Shown: positions 1 through 8,490, counted from the stretch's first letter. The stretch is DNA of 18,606 nt from an uncultured Pseudogracilibacillus sp. (GCA_937974845.1 CALJVC010000104.1:1-18606); one strand, 5' to 3'. The notes: generated by a model not told the origin, from the letters alone. A program made the numbers and translations.

Positions 1-33
1 TATATATCTATTCGAGGTGGGATGATGACTTGC

Positions 34-66
34 AAAAAAAAAAGAGGTATCCTTTGAATGGATACC
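34..66 (-). terminator. Rho-independent terminator of mntR
   Basis: A 7-bp perfect stem (GGTATCC at 46-52 with GGATACC at 60-66, 7-nt loop) is followed on the minus strand by a run of ten T (A34-A43 on the plus strand). It lies about 30 bases beyond the mntR stop. Bases 1-33 show nothing I can assign. Confidence 0.8.
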
Positions 67-96
67 CTGTTTCATATCGTTTATTTAAACATATCC

Positions 97-537
97 TTAC
101 TTCGTTTCGTCCTTATTGGCCGATTCGTTACGGGCTTGGATTTTTTTTAAGTCTAAGATTCGTTGCTCGTCCTCTTTAAAATACTCAACTAAATCGGTAA
201 TCCGATCGATAGCATTCCAACTAAGATGATGTTCTATACCTTCTACATCATCGTAAATAAGCTCTTCATCGACTCCGATAATTTCTAAAAATTCTTCTAA
301 TAAGTCGTGACGGTCCACTAGTCGCTTTCCGACCTTTTTGCCTTTATCCGTTAAGATAAATCCACGATATTTTTCATAATGAACGAAATTTTCTTTATCT
401 AGTTTCTGAATCATTTTCGTCACGGTGGACGGATGAACAAGCAAGGCCTCGGCTAAATCCGTCACCCGGGCATAGCCCTTCGTCGATATTAAAGAATAAA
501 TTTGTTCAATATAATCTTCCATCGTTGGTGTTGGCAA
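97..537 (-). CDS. mntR: Manganese-responsive transcriptional repressor MntR (DtxR family)
   Basis: This 146-aa metalloregulator represses manganese-uptake genes when loaded with Mn(II). Residues 1-65 form the winged helix-turn-helix, with the recognition segment around HPSTVTKMIQKLDK. The rest is the metal-binding dimerisation domain. All six residues that bind Mn in B. subtilis MntR are present: D8, E11, H77, E99, E102 and H103. The length equals that of the family. The start is TTG at 537, since MPTPTMEDYIEQIY lines up with the B. subtilis N-terminus (MTTPSMEMYIEQIY) and a GAGGGG SD lies upstream; the next ATG (residue 6) would remove part of the first helix. A TATAAT element on the minus strand (605-610) may be its -10. 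No classical MntR box was found nearby. The target transporter genes are not in this window. Confidence 0.96.
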   Translation of the reverse strand: MPTPTMEDYIEQIYSLISTKGYARVTDLAEALLVHPSTVTKMIQKLDKENFVHYEKYRGFILTDKGKKVGKRLVDRHDLLEEFLEIIGVDEELIYDDVEGIEHHLSWNAIDRITDLVEYFKEDEQRILDLKKIQARNESANKDETK

Positions 538-665
538 AGAGTTTACCCCTCTTCATTAAGTAGTTCAACTTTGTTTCTCATCTTATCATACCGTGTTCAT
601 GCCAATTATACAAGGAAAGCTACAAGAAAAGCATCTTTGTTGAAGGAAGGAAAAAATGTTGCTCC

Positions 666-1544
666 CTACTCCTTCTTATATAGTTTCCTATGAACATCTT
701 TCACCGTTTCTACAAAGGCTTTTAAAGCCGGTGGAATATGAGGATCATTACGGTAAATAAAAACGGTCGTTATTTTACTATATTTCTCTGGTAAAGGATA
801 ACAATCAATCAATCCTTTTGCTTCATAATCTTTGATTGCAGCATAGGGAACGTAGGCAATTCCTAATCCAGAAATAACAGAGCCTAAAGTCGTCTCTAAA
901 GTACCTAGCTCCATAACCTTGGTCGGAACAATTCGATGGTCATATAAATATTCATCCAATTTAGCTCGATAGCCGCAACCATCACTAAAACGAATAATTG
1001 GCAATTGCATAATATCTTCAAAGGAACGGTTTTTCTTTCCGCTAATAATGACTAAGTTTTCATAAAAGACATCGACTTGATGTAAAGAGGGATCCTTAGC
1101 AATCGCCTCCTTTGTGACAAAGGCACCATCTAACTCATACTGTAACACCTTATCCTTCAGTTCCGCCGTTACACCTGTCGATAAGGTAAGGTCTACATCC
1201 GGATAACGTTGGGCATATTGAGATAAAATAAGAGGGAGCTGAATGACCGTTTCGACAGAAGCAATATTTAATTTTCCAACAGGGTTACTTTCGTTCTTTG
1301 CTAGCGCCTTCATTTCATTAGCAAGGGATAGTATTTGCTGGGCATAGGGTAATAACTGCATTCCTTCTTTCGTTAAAGTCACCCCTCGTTGATGACGATG
1401 AAATAACGGGGTCGCTAATAGTTCTTCTAGCTTTTGAATTCGCGATGTAATGTTTGATTGAACATAGTTTAAGCGTTGAGCTGCTTTACTAAAGCTACCT
1501 TCTTGCGCAACGGTTTGAAATATGTATAAGTCTTTAATATTCAT
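666..1544 (-). CDS. LysR family transcriptional regulator
   Basis: This 292-aa protein has the standard LysR layout. The N-terminal winged helix-turn-helix covers residues 1-60 (FQTVAQEGSFSKAAQRLN, then SNITSRIQKLEELL) and a periplasmic-binding-like effector domain runs from about residue 90 to 285. The effector is unknown. It starts at ATG 1544 with an AAGGAG SD six bases upstream. It is divergent from a DMT/EamA exporter with 119 bp between them, an arrangement common for LysR regulators that control a neighbouring exporter and themselves. A promoter TTAACT-N17-TAAAAT can be read for it (plus-strand 1592-1620). A perfect 13-bp palindrome lies just downstream of that promoter. Exact ortholog not determined. 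Confidence 0.93.
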   Translation of the reverse strand: MNIKDLYIFQTVAQEGSFSKAAQRLNYVQSNITSRIQKLEELLATPLFHRHQRGVTLTKEGMQLLPYAQQILSLANEMKALAKNESNPVGKLNIASVETVIQLPLILSQYAQRYPDVDLTLSTGVTAELKDKVLQYELDGAFVTKEAIAKDPSLHQVDVFYENLVIISGKKNRSFEDIMQLPIIRFSDGCGYRAKLDEYLYDHRIVPTKVMELGTLETTLGSVISGLGIAYVPYAAIKDYEAKGLIDCYPLPEKYSKITTVFIYRNDPHIPPALKAFVETVKDVHRKLYKKE

Positions 1545-1568
1545 CCCTATCTCCTTATCACTTTTAAT

Positions 1569-1581
1569 GATAACTGTTATC
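1569..1581. promoter_or_regulatory. Candidate LysR operator in the divergent intergenic region
   Basis: GATAACTGTTATC is a perfect inverted repeat of 6-bp arms around a central T. It sits between the LysR gene and the exporter gene. It lies just after the expected transcription start of the lysR promoter (TTAACT-N17-TAAAAT, minus strand), so binding there would fit autorepression. A weak plus-strand promoter for the exporter, TTTACA-N17-TTAAAT (1594-1622), overlaps the lysR promoter. The assignment rests on symmetry and position only. Confidence 0.45.
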
Positions 1582-1663
1582 TTTTAAATTCATTTTACAT
1601 GATACGACATCTATAGTTAAATGATATACAGAGAAATTTTCAGAAGATTGGAGACATAGAAGT

Positions 1664-2620
1664 ATGAGGAACTCTATTTTTATCGGCGCATTGCTAGCGG
1701 CGATTGCAAGCATTTCTTGGGGAGCGATGTTTCCTGTCGCCAACCATGCCTTTCAATATATCAGCCCCTTTTACTTTACGTTAATTCGTTACATACCAGT
1801 GGCCATCATTTTAATTATTTTACTTTATTTTATCGAGGGAAAAGAAGCCTTTAAATTAGAAGGTAAAGGGGTACAACTATGGTTTTACGGTACGATGGGA
1901 TTTACAATTTACAACTTGTTTATTTTCTGGGGACAGGATCTACTCGGTGATCCCGGTGTACTCTTGGCTTCGATTATGGAAGGGTTAGCTCCGATTATAT
2001 CGATTCTCATCGTATGGATCATTACTAAACAACGCCCTTACCTCTTTACAATTGCAACGATTATCATGGCCTTTATCGGAGTTTTTATCGTTGTTACTAA
2101 TGGGGATGTATCTTTGTTATTCGGGTCAAAACGTTTTATTCCTTTACTTATTTTGTTTTTAGCAGCAGCCGGTTGGGCTCTATATACCTTTGGTGGTTCT
2201 CAATTTGATGGTTGGTCTGTTTTACGCTATTCTGCCTTAAGTTGTTTATATGGAACTGGAACGGCAACCCTTGTCGTCTTAATCTTTACCGGTTTAAAAA
2301 TGATTGAAGTACCAACCTTAGCGGAAGTTTATGCGGTTCGTTACAATATGTTATTTATGATTTTCCTCCCAGGTCTATTCGCCCTTTTATTTTGGAACAA
2401 GGCTGTCGTTATGCTAAAACCGATTAATGCTATTTTATTTATTAATTTAGCACCAGTTACGACCGTCGTCATTCGTCTTATTCAAGGTCATTCTATCTCT
2501 GTTTATGAATATACTGGGGTTTTTCTCGTCGTTCTCGCTATCGTATTAAACAACATGTACCAACGATATATTATGAAAAAAGAAGAAGAGAAACTGAAGC
2601 AAAAGGAACAATTGGCTTAA
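1664..2620 (+). CDS. DMT superfamily transporter (EamA family)
   Basis: This 318-aa membrane protein has about ten hydrophobic helices in two repeated halves, each resembling the EamA domain (first half about residues 5-145, second about 157-297). The first helix carries the family's typical small-residue pattern (IASISWGAMFPVANHAF). The C-terminus is short, charged and cytosolic (KKEEEKLKQKEQ). Members export metabolites or drugs across the cytoplasmic membrane; the substrate cannot be told from sequence. The gene starts at ATG 1664 with a GGAG SD eleven bases upstream. It is transcribed alone and ends at a bidirectional terminator. The divergent LysR regulator is its likely controller (inference). 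Confidence 0.9.
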   Translation: MRNSIFIGALLAAIASISWGAMFPVANHAFQYISPFYFTLIRYIPVAIILIILLYFIEGKEAFKLEGKGVQLWFYGTMGFTIYNLFIFWGQDLLGDPGVLLASIMEGLAPIISILIVWIITKQRPYLFTIATIIMAFIGVFIVVTNGDVSLLFGSKRFIPLLILFLAAAGWALYTFGGSQFDGWSVLRYSALSCLYGTGTATLVVLIFTGLKMIEVPTLAEVYAVRYNMLFMIFLPGLFALLFWNKAVVMLKPINAILFINLAPVTTVVIRLIQGHSISVYEYTGVFLVVLAIVLNNMYQRYIMKKEEEKLKQKEQLA

Positions 2621-2631
2621 GATAAACCATC

Positions 2632-2670
2632 AAAAAAACGCCTAGGTTAATATTGACCTAGGCGTTTTAT
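2632..2670. terminator. Bidirectional terminator between the EamA exporter and nrdJ
   Basis: A 13-bp stem (AAAACGCCTAGGT at 2635-2647 with ACCTAGGCGTTTT at 2656-2668) is flanked by A and T runs on both sides. It therefore works for the plus-strand exporter and the minus-strand nrdJ, whose stop codon is six bases away. Confidence 0.9.
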
Positions 2671-2675
2671 TTTCT

Positions 2676-5240
2676 TTATAAACCGCATTTTAATTGGGCG
2701 CCACAACTTGTACATGTATTACAGCCACCGACTTCCGCCACGTGCCCACTCCGACAAACCGGACAACGGTCACCGACTTCTGATCCGATCGTAACATTCG
2801 TATGTTCTAATTCCTGAATCGTATCCATCAAGACGACCTTGGGCTGTTTATCTAAACCAAGCTCTTCATCGAAATCATCTTCAAAGCTTAACTGTTCTGC
2901 CTTTAAGGTAAGTACCTGGGAGTCACGGCTACCATCAACATAGACCGTACCACCCTTCGCACCACCTTTATATAAACGGCGGTAGACCTTTTCTACTTGT
3001 TCGACGGTATAGCCTCTTGGAGCATTTACCGTCTTCGAAATAGAACTATCTACCCAACGTTGGATAACACATTGGGTATCTGCGTGCTCTTCTGGAGATA
3101 ACTCCATCGCTGTGACGAACCAATCTGGTAAATGATCCTCATCAACTTCTGGATGTTCTTGTAAATACTCTTCGAGAATTTTTGCATTAACTTCAATAAA
3201 TTTACCAAGTCGACCACTGCGGTAATAAGAGAAAGAGAAGTAAGGTTCTAAACCTGTACTTACACCGACCATCGTTCCTGTAGAACCTGTCGGGGCAACG
3301 GTGAGTAAGTGAGAATTTCGGATACCATACTTAAGGATGTCTTGACGAATATCCTCTGGCATACCCTTCATATAACCAGTATTAATAAAAGCTTCCCGTA
3401 AACGTTGGGTTTCTTCCTCTGTATCTCCTACTAAGAAAGGGAAACTACCTTTCTCTTTTGCTAATTCGATCGAAGTACGATATGCCGTCGTAGCAATCGT
3501 TTTAAATATTTCATCGACTAATTTATTTCCTTCTTCCGAACCATAACGAGTTTCCGTATAAATTAATAGATCGTGTAACCCCATTACTCCAAGACCTATT
3601 CTTCTTTCGCCGAGGGCTTGGGTTTTATTTTCAGGTAAAAAGTACGGCGTCGCATCGATGACATTGTCCTGCATTCGTACACCCACGCGTACTGTTTCTT
3701 TTAGCTTCTCATAATCAACTTTCTTATTCTCTCTATCCGCCATATTAGCTAAGTTAATAGCTGCTAAATTACATACAGAATAAGGAGCTAAAGGTTGTTC
3801 TCCACAAGGGTTCGTTGCGACAACCTTTTGTCCATAAGCTTTCGCATTAGTCATATCGTTCGCATTATCGATAAAGAAAATACCTGGTTCTGCTGAATAC
3901 GTAGCACAAATATTAATTAAGTTCCAAAGCTCTCTTGCCCGAATCGTCCGATAGGTTCGCACGCGATAGCCCATCTTCTCCCACTCTCGGACATCCCCTA
4001 CTTTGTGCCATTTTTCATTATAAATTTTCATTTCTTCTTCCGTATAGTTTTCAACATCCGGGAAACGTAAGGCGAACTCTTCATCCTTTTCTACTGCCTC
4101 CATAAACTCCTTCGTTAAAGTAACCGAAATATTTGCTCCGGTTAAAAAGTCTGGATTATGAACAGAATACGTTCCACCTTCACGAAGCTTCTCTTCCGCC
4201 TCTCGCATAGCTGCTGGCGTAAAGCCTCCCATTCCCGGCATATGCTTATAGTTTACGATACCTTGATAAAGATCTTGTTCAGTTTCAGATAGAGGTTCGA
4301 ATTTTAATTTTTCTTTAGCTAAGGTTCGAATTTGTTCATCGTTCGTATTTTCGATTAAATAACGTAAAATACGTGGGTTCTGCATTTTAGAAATGATAAA
4401 CTCAATAATATCCGGATGCCAGTCCGCTAGCATAATCATTTGGGCTCCTCGACGACTTCCTCCTTGTTCTACCAAATGAGTCAGCTTAGCAATGTCGTCT
4501 AGCCAAGAAACCGAACCCGATGACTTCCCATTCACTCCCCTTGCCAGCGTATTGCGAGGGCGTAAGGTCGAACCATTCGTTCCTACTCCACCGCCTCGAG
4601 ACATGATCTCCATCACTTGTTTACGGTGTTCCGATATACCTCCCCGTGAATCTTTAACAAAAGGCATGACATAACAATTAAAGTAGGTTACCTCTGTGCC
4701 AGAACCCGCTCCATAGAGAACTCTTCCTGCTGGTACGAAGTTTAGGGAAGAAAGTTGTTCAGCAAACTTTTTAAAGGACTCTTTTCTTTTTTCTTCTGTC
4801 TCCTCTACTGCTGCTAAACCTTTTGCATTTCGTAATGCGATTTGTTCATAAAAAATCTCTAACGGTTTATCGATGACATCTAAATCCCGTTTGATTATTC
4901 CTGTTTTAGCTTCTTCTTCATCTTCTAAGACCGAACGGAACTCCTCTGCAATGAGTACCTCTGCTTGATTTTGCTCACGGTCAATCGATTGAATAAATCC
5001 GTATCCTCGAGCTGGAAAGCGTGGGTCTTGTTTTATCGTTAAAACAACAAAATCGCCCTTTTTTAACGTCTTTTTCTCTGTATCTTTAAACGCATAGCGA
5101 TCTAACATAACTAAACGTGAAACACCTTCATGCCTAATATGCATGTCCGGCGTAATTGGATGAACTTGTGGAAATTGGGCAATATCCTTATTCAATGATT
5201 CGATATCAATTGACATTTCTCTTTCTAACGTCATCGACAT
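2676..5240 (-). CDS. nrdJ: Adenosylcobalamin-dependent (class II) ribonucleoside-diphosphate reductase
   Basis: This 854-aa enzyme reduces ribonucleotides to deoxyribonucleotides using the 5'-deoxyadenosyl radical from coenzyme B12. An N-terminal extension of about 125 residues precedes the ten-stranded barrel. The paired active-site cysteine is C189 (FNCYV), the radical-bearing loop is NPCGE at 477-481 with C479, and C490 follows in SVCNLAAINLA. The phosphate-binding PTGSTGTMVG begins at 650. The C-terminus has a zinc-ribbon/redox tail with cysteines 826, 829, 840, 843, 846 and 852. There is no ATP-cone (NrdR-like) domain and no small subunit gene beside it, as expected of class II. The start at 5240 has an AAGGGAG SD nine bases upstream. 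The gene is monocistronic, with a NrdR-box-like palindrome in its promoter region. Confidence 0.95.
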   Translation of the reverse strand: MSMTLEREMSIDIESLNKDIAQFPQVHPITPDMHIRHEGVSRLVMLDRYAFKDTEKKTLKKGDFVVLTIKQDPRFPARGYGFIQSIDREQNQAEVLIAEEFRSVLEDEEEAKTGIIKRDLDVIDKPLEIFYEQIALRNAKGLAAVEETEEKRKESFKKFAEQLSSLNFVPAGRVLYGAGSGTEVTYFNCYVMPFVKDSRGGISEHRKQVMEIMSRGGGVGTNGSTLRPRNTLARGVNGKSSGSVSWLDDIAKLTHLVEQGGSRRGAQMIMLADWHPDIIEFIISKMQNPRILRYLIENTNDEQIRTLAKEKLKFEPLSETEQDLYQGIVNYKHMPGMGGFTPAAMREAEEKLREGGTYSVHNPDFLTGANISVTLTKEFMEAVEKDEEFALRFPDVENYTEEEMKIYNEKWHKVGDVREWEKMGYRVRTYRTIRARELWNLINICATYSAEPGIFFIDNANDMTNAKAYGQKVVATNPCGEQPLAPYSVCNLAAINLANMADRENKKVDYEKLKETVRVGVRMQDNVIDATPYFLPENKTQALGERRIGLGVMGLHDLLIYTETRYGSEEGNKLVDEIFKTIATTAYRTSIELAKEKGSFPFLVGDTEEETQRLREAFINTGYMKGMPEDIRQDILKYGIRNSHLLTVAPTGSTGTMVGVSTGLEPYFSFSYYRSGRLGKFIEVNAKILEEYLQEHPEVDEDHLPDWFVTAMELSPEEHADTQCVIQRWVDSSISKTVNAPRGYTVEQVEKVYRRLYKGGAKGGTVYVDGSRDSQVLTLKAEQLSFEDDFDEELGLDKQPKVVLMDTIQELEHTNVTIGSEVGDRCPVCRSGHVAEVGGCNTCTSCGAQLKCGL

Positions 5241-5313
5241 GACTTATCGCTCCCTTATTTCAAAAATTATATTATGTACTTGAGCTATTAATAATGTACA
5301 CAATTCTACAGAT

Positions 5314-5361
5314 AAAATCAATATCTTGATAAAAATTTCACAGAAAAACTATATATAGTTT
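5314..5361 (-). promoter_or_regulatory. Candidate NrdR operator and promoter of nrdJ
   Basis: Bases 5346-5361 are a perfect 16-bp palindrome, AAACTATATATAGTTT, close to the NrdR-box consensus acaCwAtATaTwGtgt. NrdR usually binds two boxes about three helical turns apart. Bases 5314-5329 (AAAATCAATATCTTGA) form a weak partner 32 bp away centre to centre. On the minus strand TTGTCT-N17-TATATA puts a -10 inside the strong box, and an alternative TTGATT-N17-TACATT puts a -35 inside the weak one. Either would suit repression by NrdR. The nrdR gene is not in the window. Confidence 0.6.
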
Positions 5362-5476
5362 CGTACATTCAAAGACAAAAAGCAAAACTTACGAAAACAA
5401 GGGAAACAACTTTAGATAAAAAATCACAACGTCACCTATTATAACAAACAAAATAAAAAATGAAATGTTTATTCAT

Positions 5477-5505
5477 TTGTAAATTAGAACATTTAAACCT
5501 ATAAT
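5477..5505 (+). promoter_or_regulatory. Sigma-A-type promoter of the rhodanese gene
   Basis: TTGTAA (5477-5482), a 17-bp spacer and a perfect TATAAT (5500-5505) precede the rhodanese gene. The remaining part of the 311-bp nrdJ-rhodanese gap (about 5362-5476) is AT-rich and shows no gene. Confidence 0.75.
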
Positions 5506-5551
5506 GAGAATTGCGGAGAAAGTTCATTAAAGATATTGGGGGATTATAATC

Positions 5552-5950
5552 ATGAACGGATGGTACATACTACTAATCCTAGTACTCGCCTTTATTGCCT
5601 ACTATTTATTCATCTATTTTCGTCAACGAAAGTTTTTAACCTTTCTTACTCAAGATGAATTTATCGAAGGGTATCGTAAGGCTCAATTAATCGACGTTCG
5701 GGAACCGGACGAGTTCGAAAAAGGACATATCCGAGGTGCGCGGAATATACCTTTTACACAATTTAAACAATCTTTAGCAGCCATTCGACCAGATAAGCCA
5801 GTTTACTTATATTGTCAAAACATGAGTCGGGCAGTTCGAGCAGCCCATATTTTACACAAACATAATTATGAAGATATTAACGTCCTACAAGGCGGTTTTA
5901 AAAAATGGACAGGAAAAATTAACACAAAAACTAGGTTACAAAGATATTAA
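5552..5950 (+). CDS. Membrane-anchored rhodanese-like protein (YqhL type)
   Basis: This 132-aa protein has one N-terminal membrane helix (residues 4-23) followed by a single cytosolic rhodanese domain (about 33-125). The fold markers are LIDVREPDEFEKGHIRGARNIP and the active-site loop C88-Q-N-M-S-R93 (YLYCQNMSRAVRAA), so the sulfur-accepting cysteine is intact. Its natural sulfur donor and acceptor are unknown. Length and topology match B. subtilis YqhL (about 126 aa), which also lies near mntR. A GGGGGA SD is placed eight bases before ATG 5552. It has a promoter and terminator of its own, so it is a single-gene unit. The last codons form the left arm of the terminator. Confidence 0.9.
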   Translation: MNGWYILLILVLAFIAYYLFIYFRQRKFLTFLTQDEFIEGYRKAQLIDVREPDEFEKGHIRGARNIPFTQFKQSLAAIRPDKPVYLYCQNMSRAVRAAHILHKHNYEDINVLQGGFKKWTGKINTKTRLQRY

Positions 5951-5969
5951 TTTGTAACCTAGTTTTTTT
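5926..5969 (+). terminator. Terminator overlapping the 3' end of the rhodanese gene
   Basis: A perfect 17-bp stem pairs 5926-5942 with 5951-5967 and is followed by T residues. The stop codon TAA (5948-5950) lies in the 8-nt loop, so the left arm is coding sequence (residues TRLQ). Confidence 0.92.
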
Positions 5970-6042
5970 ATGTATCTTTTTCAACAACTTGAACAATCTA
6001 TAAACTAAGTACAAACTCTTTTATATGAGGGTGACCCGAACG

Positions 6043-7662
6043 ATGATTAAATATATAGGAGATCAAACCTTTAGCCAATCATTAAACCAAGCTTTAGAAC
6101 AACAAAAAGATTTAACGAACTGGCCCTTATTTTCCTTACTTTATAAATATAAAAAAGAAACGGCGATACAAAGCTTTACGACTTTGCGTGCCCTCGATTA
6201 CTTACCCCATGTAAAATTTTTACCCCATCAAGTAAAAGCTGCAGAACGGGTGATTCACGACATGCATGGACGGGCAATCTTAGCAGACGAAGTTGGTCTA
6301 GGAAAAACAATTCAAGCAGGTTTAATTTTAAAAGAATACTTGTTACGTCGCCTAGTTAAGCGTGCTCTAATTCTCGTTCCCTCCTCCCTTATTAACCAAT
6401 GGGTAAAAGAACTATACGAAAAGTTTTATATCCAAGTTACTCCCTATCGAAAAAATTATCGCTGGGAAGACCAAGCCCTTATGATTGCATCGATCGATTT
6501 AGCTAAACGTTCTCCCCATAAAGAAGAAATTTTAAAGCTCGATTATGACTTGCTCATTGTTGACGAAGCCCATCGCTTAAAAAATAAGGAAACCCTTAAT
6601 CACCGCTTTATTCGTTCGATTAAGAAAAAATATTGTCTACTACTTACGGCTACACCAATACAAAATGATATTATGGAATTATTTAATCTCGTATCTATTA
6701 TTAAACCAGGTTTGTTAGGGGATTATGACAGCTTTAAGAAAAACTATGTAAAAAAGAACATTTCCGAAAAAGTAATCCAACAGTTAATTCAACGAGTGAT
6801 GATTCGAAATCGTCGAAAAGACACTGTTGTCGATACTGTAGAAAGAAAGATCGAAACCCTTTGGCTATCATTTTCTGAAGAGGAACAACGCTGCTATGAT
6901 GCATTAGCACAAACCTTACAAAAAACGCCGGCCCTATCCTCTATGGTTTATTTAAAAGAACTCTGCTCCTCGAGAGAAGCTTGCTACCTTTCCTTACAAA
7001 AATCTAATAACAAAGCCTTGCAGGAAAAATTACCACAGCTCCTATCGAAAATTGAAGCCCTACCCCATCATCAAAAGGCGATTAAACTCGTGGAAAAAAT
7101 TAAAGAAATTGGTTCAGAAAAAATTATCGTCTTTACCCAATATCGTGCAACACAATATTATTTACAATGGTTTTTACAGACCCACAATATACCGGCTCTA
7201 TCTTTTTATGGTGGTTTAAAGCGGGGGCGTAAAGAATGGATTACCCAATTATTTAAAGACCATTATCAGGTACTTATCGCAACGGAAGCTGGGGGCGAAG
7301 GAATCAATCTACAGTTTTGTCACCATATGATCAATTACGATCTTCCTTGGAACCCTATGCAGATTGAACAAAGAATCGGGCGAATTCATCGGTATGGTCA
7401 AAAAAAAGATGTAAAGATCTATAATTTTGCAATTAAAAATACTATCGAAGAACAAATCGTTAAGCTACTATATGAAAAAATCGATATTTTCGAAAAGGTA
7501 ATCGGTAAGTTGGATGATATTTTAGAAAGACTTCAAATTAAAAGTATCGACCAAGAAATGGCAGAAATATTTAACAACTCCTCCTCAATTGGCGAAGCAA
7601 AGGTAAAAGTCAGCCATTTTTTAGAAGTAATCGAAAACCTAGCTGAAAACAAAGGAGTGTAA
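6043..7662 (+). CDS. SNF2-family DEAD/H helicase-like ATPase (YqhH type)
   Basis: This 539-aa protein has both RecA-like lobes of an SNF2 ATPase. Lobe 1 carries ADEVGLGKT (motif I, about 81-89), the DEAH box in LLIVDEAHRLKN (about 174-177) and LLLTATPIQND (motif III). Lobe 2 carries IVFTQYRAT, an EAGGEGINLQF motif V and RIGRIHRYGQ (motif VI). Such enzymes translocate on double-stranded nucleic acid and remodel bound proteins; bacterial members include RapA. No extra DNA-binding domain is visible and the C-terminal 60 residues are helical. I chose ATG 6043 because GAGGGTG lies nine bases upstream; the in-frame ATG at 6025 has no SD and would overlap this one. A weak promoter TTTTCA-N17-TAAACT (5978-6006) is possible. 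It is followed directly by yqhG. Confidence 0.88.
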   Translation: MIKYIGDQTFSQSLNQALEQQKDLTNWPLFSLLYKYKKETAIQSFTTLRALDYLPHVKFLPHQVKAAERVIHDMHGRAILADEVGLGKTIQAGLILKEYLLRRLVKRALILVPSSLINQWVKELYEKFYIQVTPYRKNYRWEDQALMIASIDLAKRSPHKEEILKLDYDLLIVDEAHRLKNKETLNHRFIRSIKKKYCLLLTATPIQNDIMELFNLVSIIKPGLLGDYDSFKKNYVKKNISEKVIQQLIQRVMIRNRRKDTVVDTVERKIETLWLSFSEEEQRCYDALAQTLQKTPALSSMVYLKELCSSREACYLSLQKSNNKALQEKLPQLLSKIEALPHHQKAIKLVEKIKEIGSEKIIVFTQYRATQYYLQWFLQTHNIPALSFYGGLKRGRKEWITQLFKDHYQVLIATEAGGEGINLQFCHHMINYDLPWNPMQIEQRIGRIHRYGQKKDVKIYNFAIKNTIEEQIVKLLYEKIDIFEKVIGKLDDILERLQIKSIDQEMAEIFNNSSSIGEAKVKVSHFLEVIENLAENKGV

Positions 7663-7664
7663 GG

Positions 7665-8459
7665 ATGGAAAGAAGCTTATGTGTAGATGATTTTTTATAC
7701 ACTTTTTTTAGCGAGCAACAATGTAAGGTTCGAAGGCGAAAGGATAAAGTTTTAGAAGTCACTTTAACGGAAGAATTAGATCAAGCTATTATGAACCGAC
7801 CTTTTTATTGGCAATATATCAAAGCGATGAAGCAAGAAGGTGTACCAATGACCCTCCGCTTCTATACCGATCTTGATAGCAATCAAACCGATGCAGAATG
7901 GATTCATTTTGCTACACCACGAATGAACGATATATGCGATCAGTTAGAAAGGTCTGGACGTTATCTCCAAGCCTTTCAACAGCTTGACGTTAAGCAACAA
8001 ACTGCTTTACATCCTTGGTTAATCCTTAATATACAAGTTACCTTTCAGGGAAAACAAGTGAGGGAAGAAATCCACTCTTTAGGCTTAAATTTAATCAATG
8101 GACAAATAGTGACCGAGATGATGGAAAACCTAGCCCCCTTAACATTCCATCAAGTTATTTCACCACATTGTTTTATCATTAGCCCATTAATTAAAATACC
8201 AAGCGCCTATAAGCGACTAGAAAATTTTTTAATGGCTCATATTAAGCGGCAAGACGAAAGTTGGGCCTTAGAAAGTCTCCGTTCACTAAAGGAGGAACTA
8301 CTACTTATGTCGCACTTCGACTACGACGGTCAACATAGACAGGAAATGCTTAAGGAAATCACCCTTGCCTACGAACGTTACTATCCTCAAATCACTTGGG
8401 AAGTGATGAATGGGGGAATTCTTTATTTAGAACCAGAAGCATTAAAAAAAACGGATTAA
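7665..8459 (+). CDS. YqhG family protein
   Basis: This 264-aa soluble protein has no signal peptide or membrane helix. I assign it to the YqhG family from its length and its position directly behind the SNF2 gene, as in B. subtilis (yqhH-yqhG). Function unknown. Only two bases separate it from the SNF2 stop, and its SD (AAAGGAGTG) lies inside the last codons of the helicase, so the two are translationally coupled and probably work together. The N-terminal region is rich in aromatic residues and the C-terminal third is helical. No catalytic motif was recognised. The 3' end contributes the left arm of the terminator. Confidence 0.8.
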   Translation: MERSLCVDDFLYTFFSEQQCKVRRRKDKVLEVTLTEELDQAIMNRPFYWQYIKAMKQEGVPMTLRFYTDLDSNQTDAEWIHFATPRMNDICDQLERSGRYLQAFQQLDVKQQTALHPWLILNIQVTFQGKQVREEIHSLGLNLINGQIVTEMMENLAPLTFHQVISPHCFIISPLIKIPSAYKRLENFLMAHIKRQDESWALESLRSLKEELLLMSHFDYDGQHRQEMLKEITLAYERYYPQITWEVMNGGILYLEPEALKKTD

Positions 8460-8490
8460 ATCACGTTGATTTAATCCGTTTTCTTTTTCT
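8448..8490 (+). terminator. Terminator of the SNF2-yqhG unit
   Basis: A perfect 16-bp stem (8448-8463 with 8467-8482) with a 3-nt loop CGT is followed by TTCTTTTTC. The yqhG stop codon (8457-8459) lies within the left arm. Confidence 0.92.

Noticed and set aside
538..665. MntR autoregulatory box and a terminator for the LysR gene in this gap
   Set aside because: No MntR-type palindrome and no convincing hairpin with a T run could be found; only a TATAAT at 605-610 (minus strand) stands out.
5241..5345. Cobalamin riboswitch before nrdJ
   Set aside because: The leader is too short and AT-rich, and no B12-box-like conserved stretch is visible.
6025..6042. Start of the SNF2 gene at ATG 6025
   Set aside because: Its ATG overlaps the GAGGGTG that serves as SD for ATG 6043 and it has no SD of its own.
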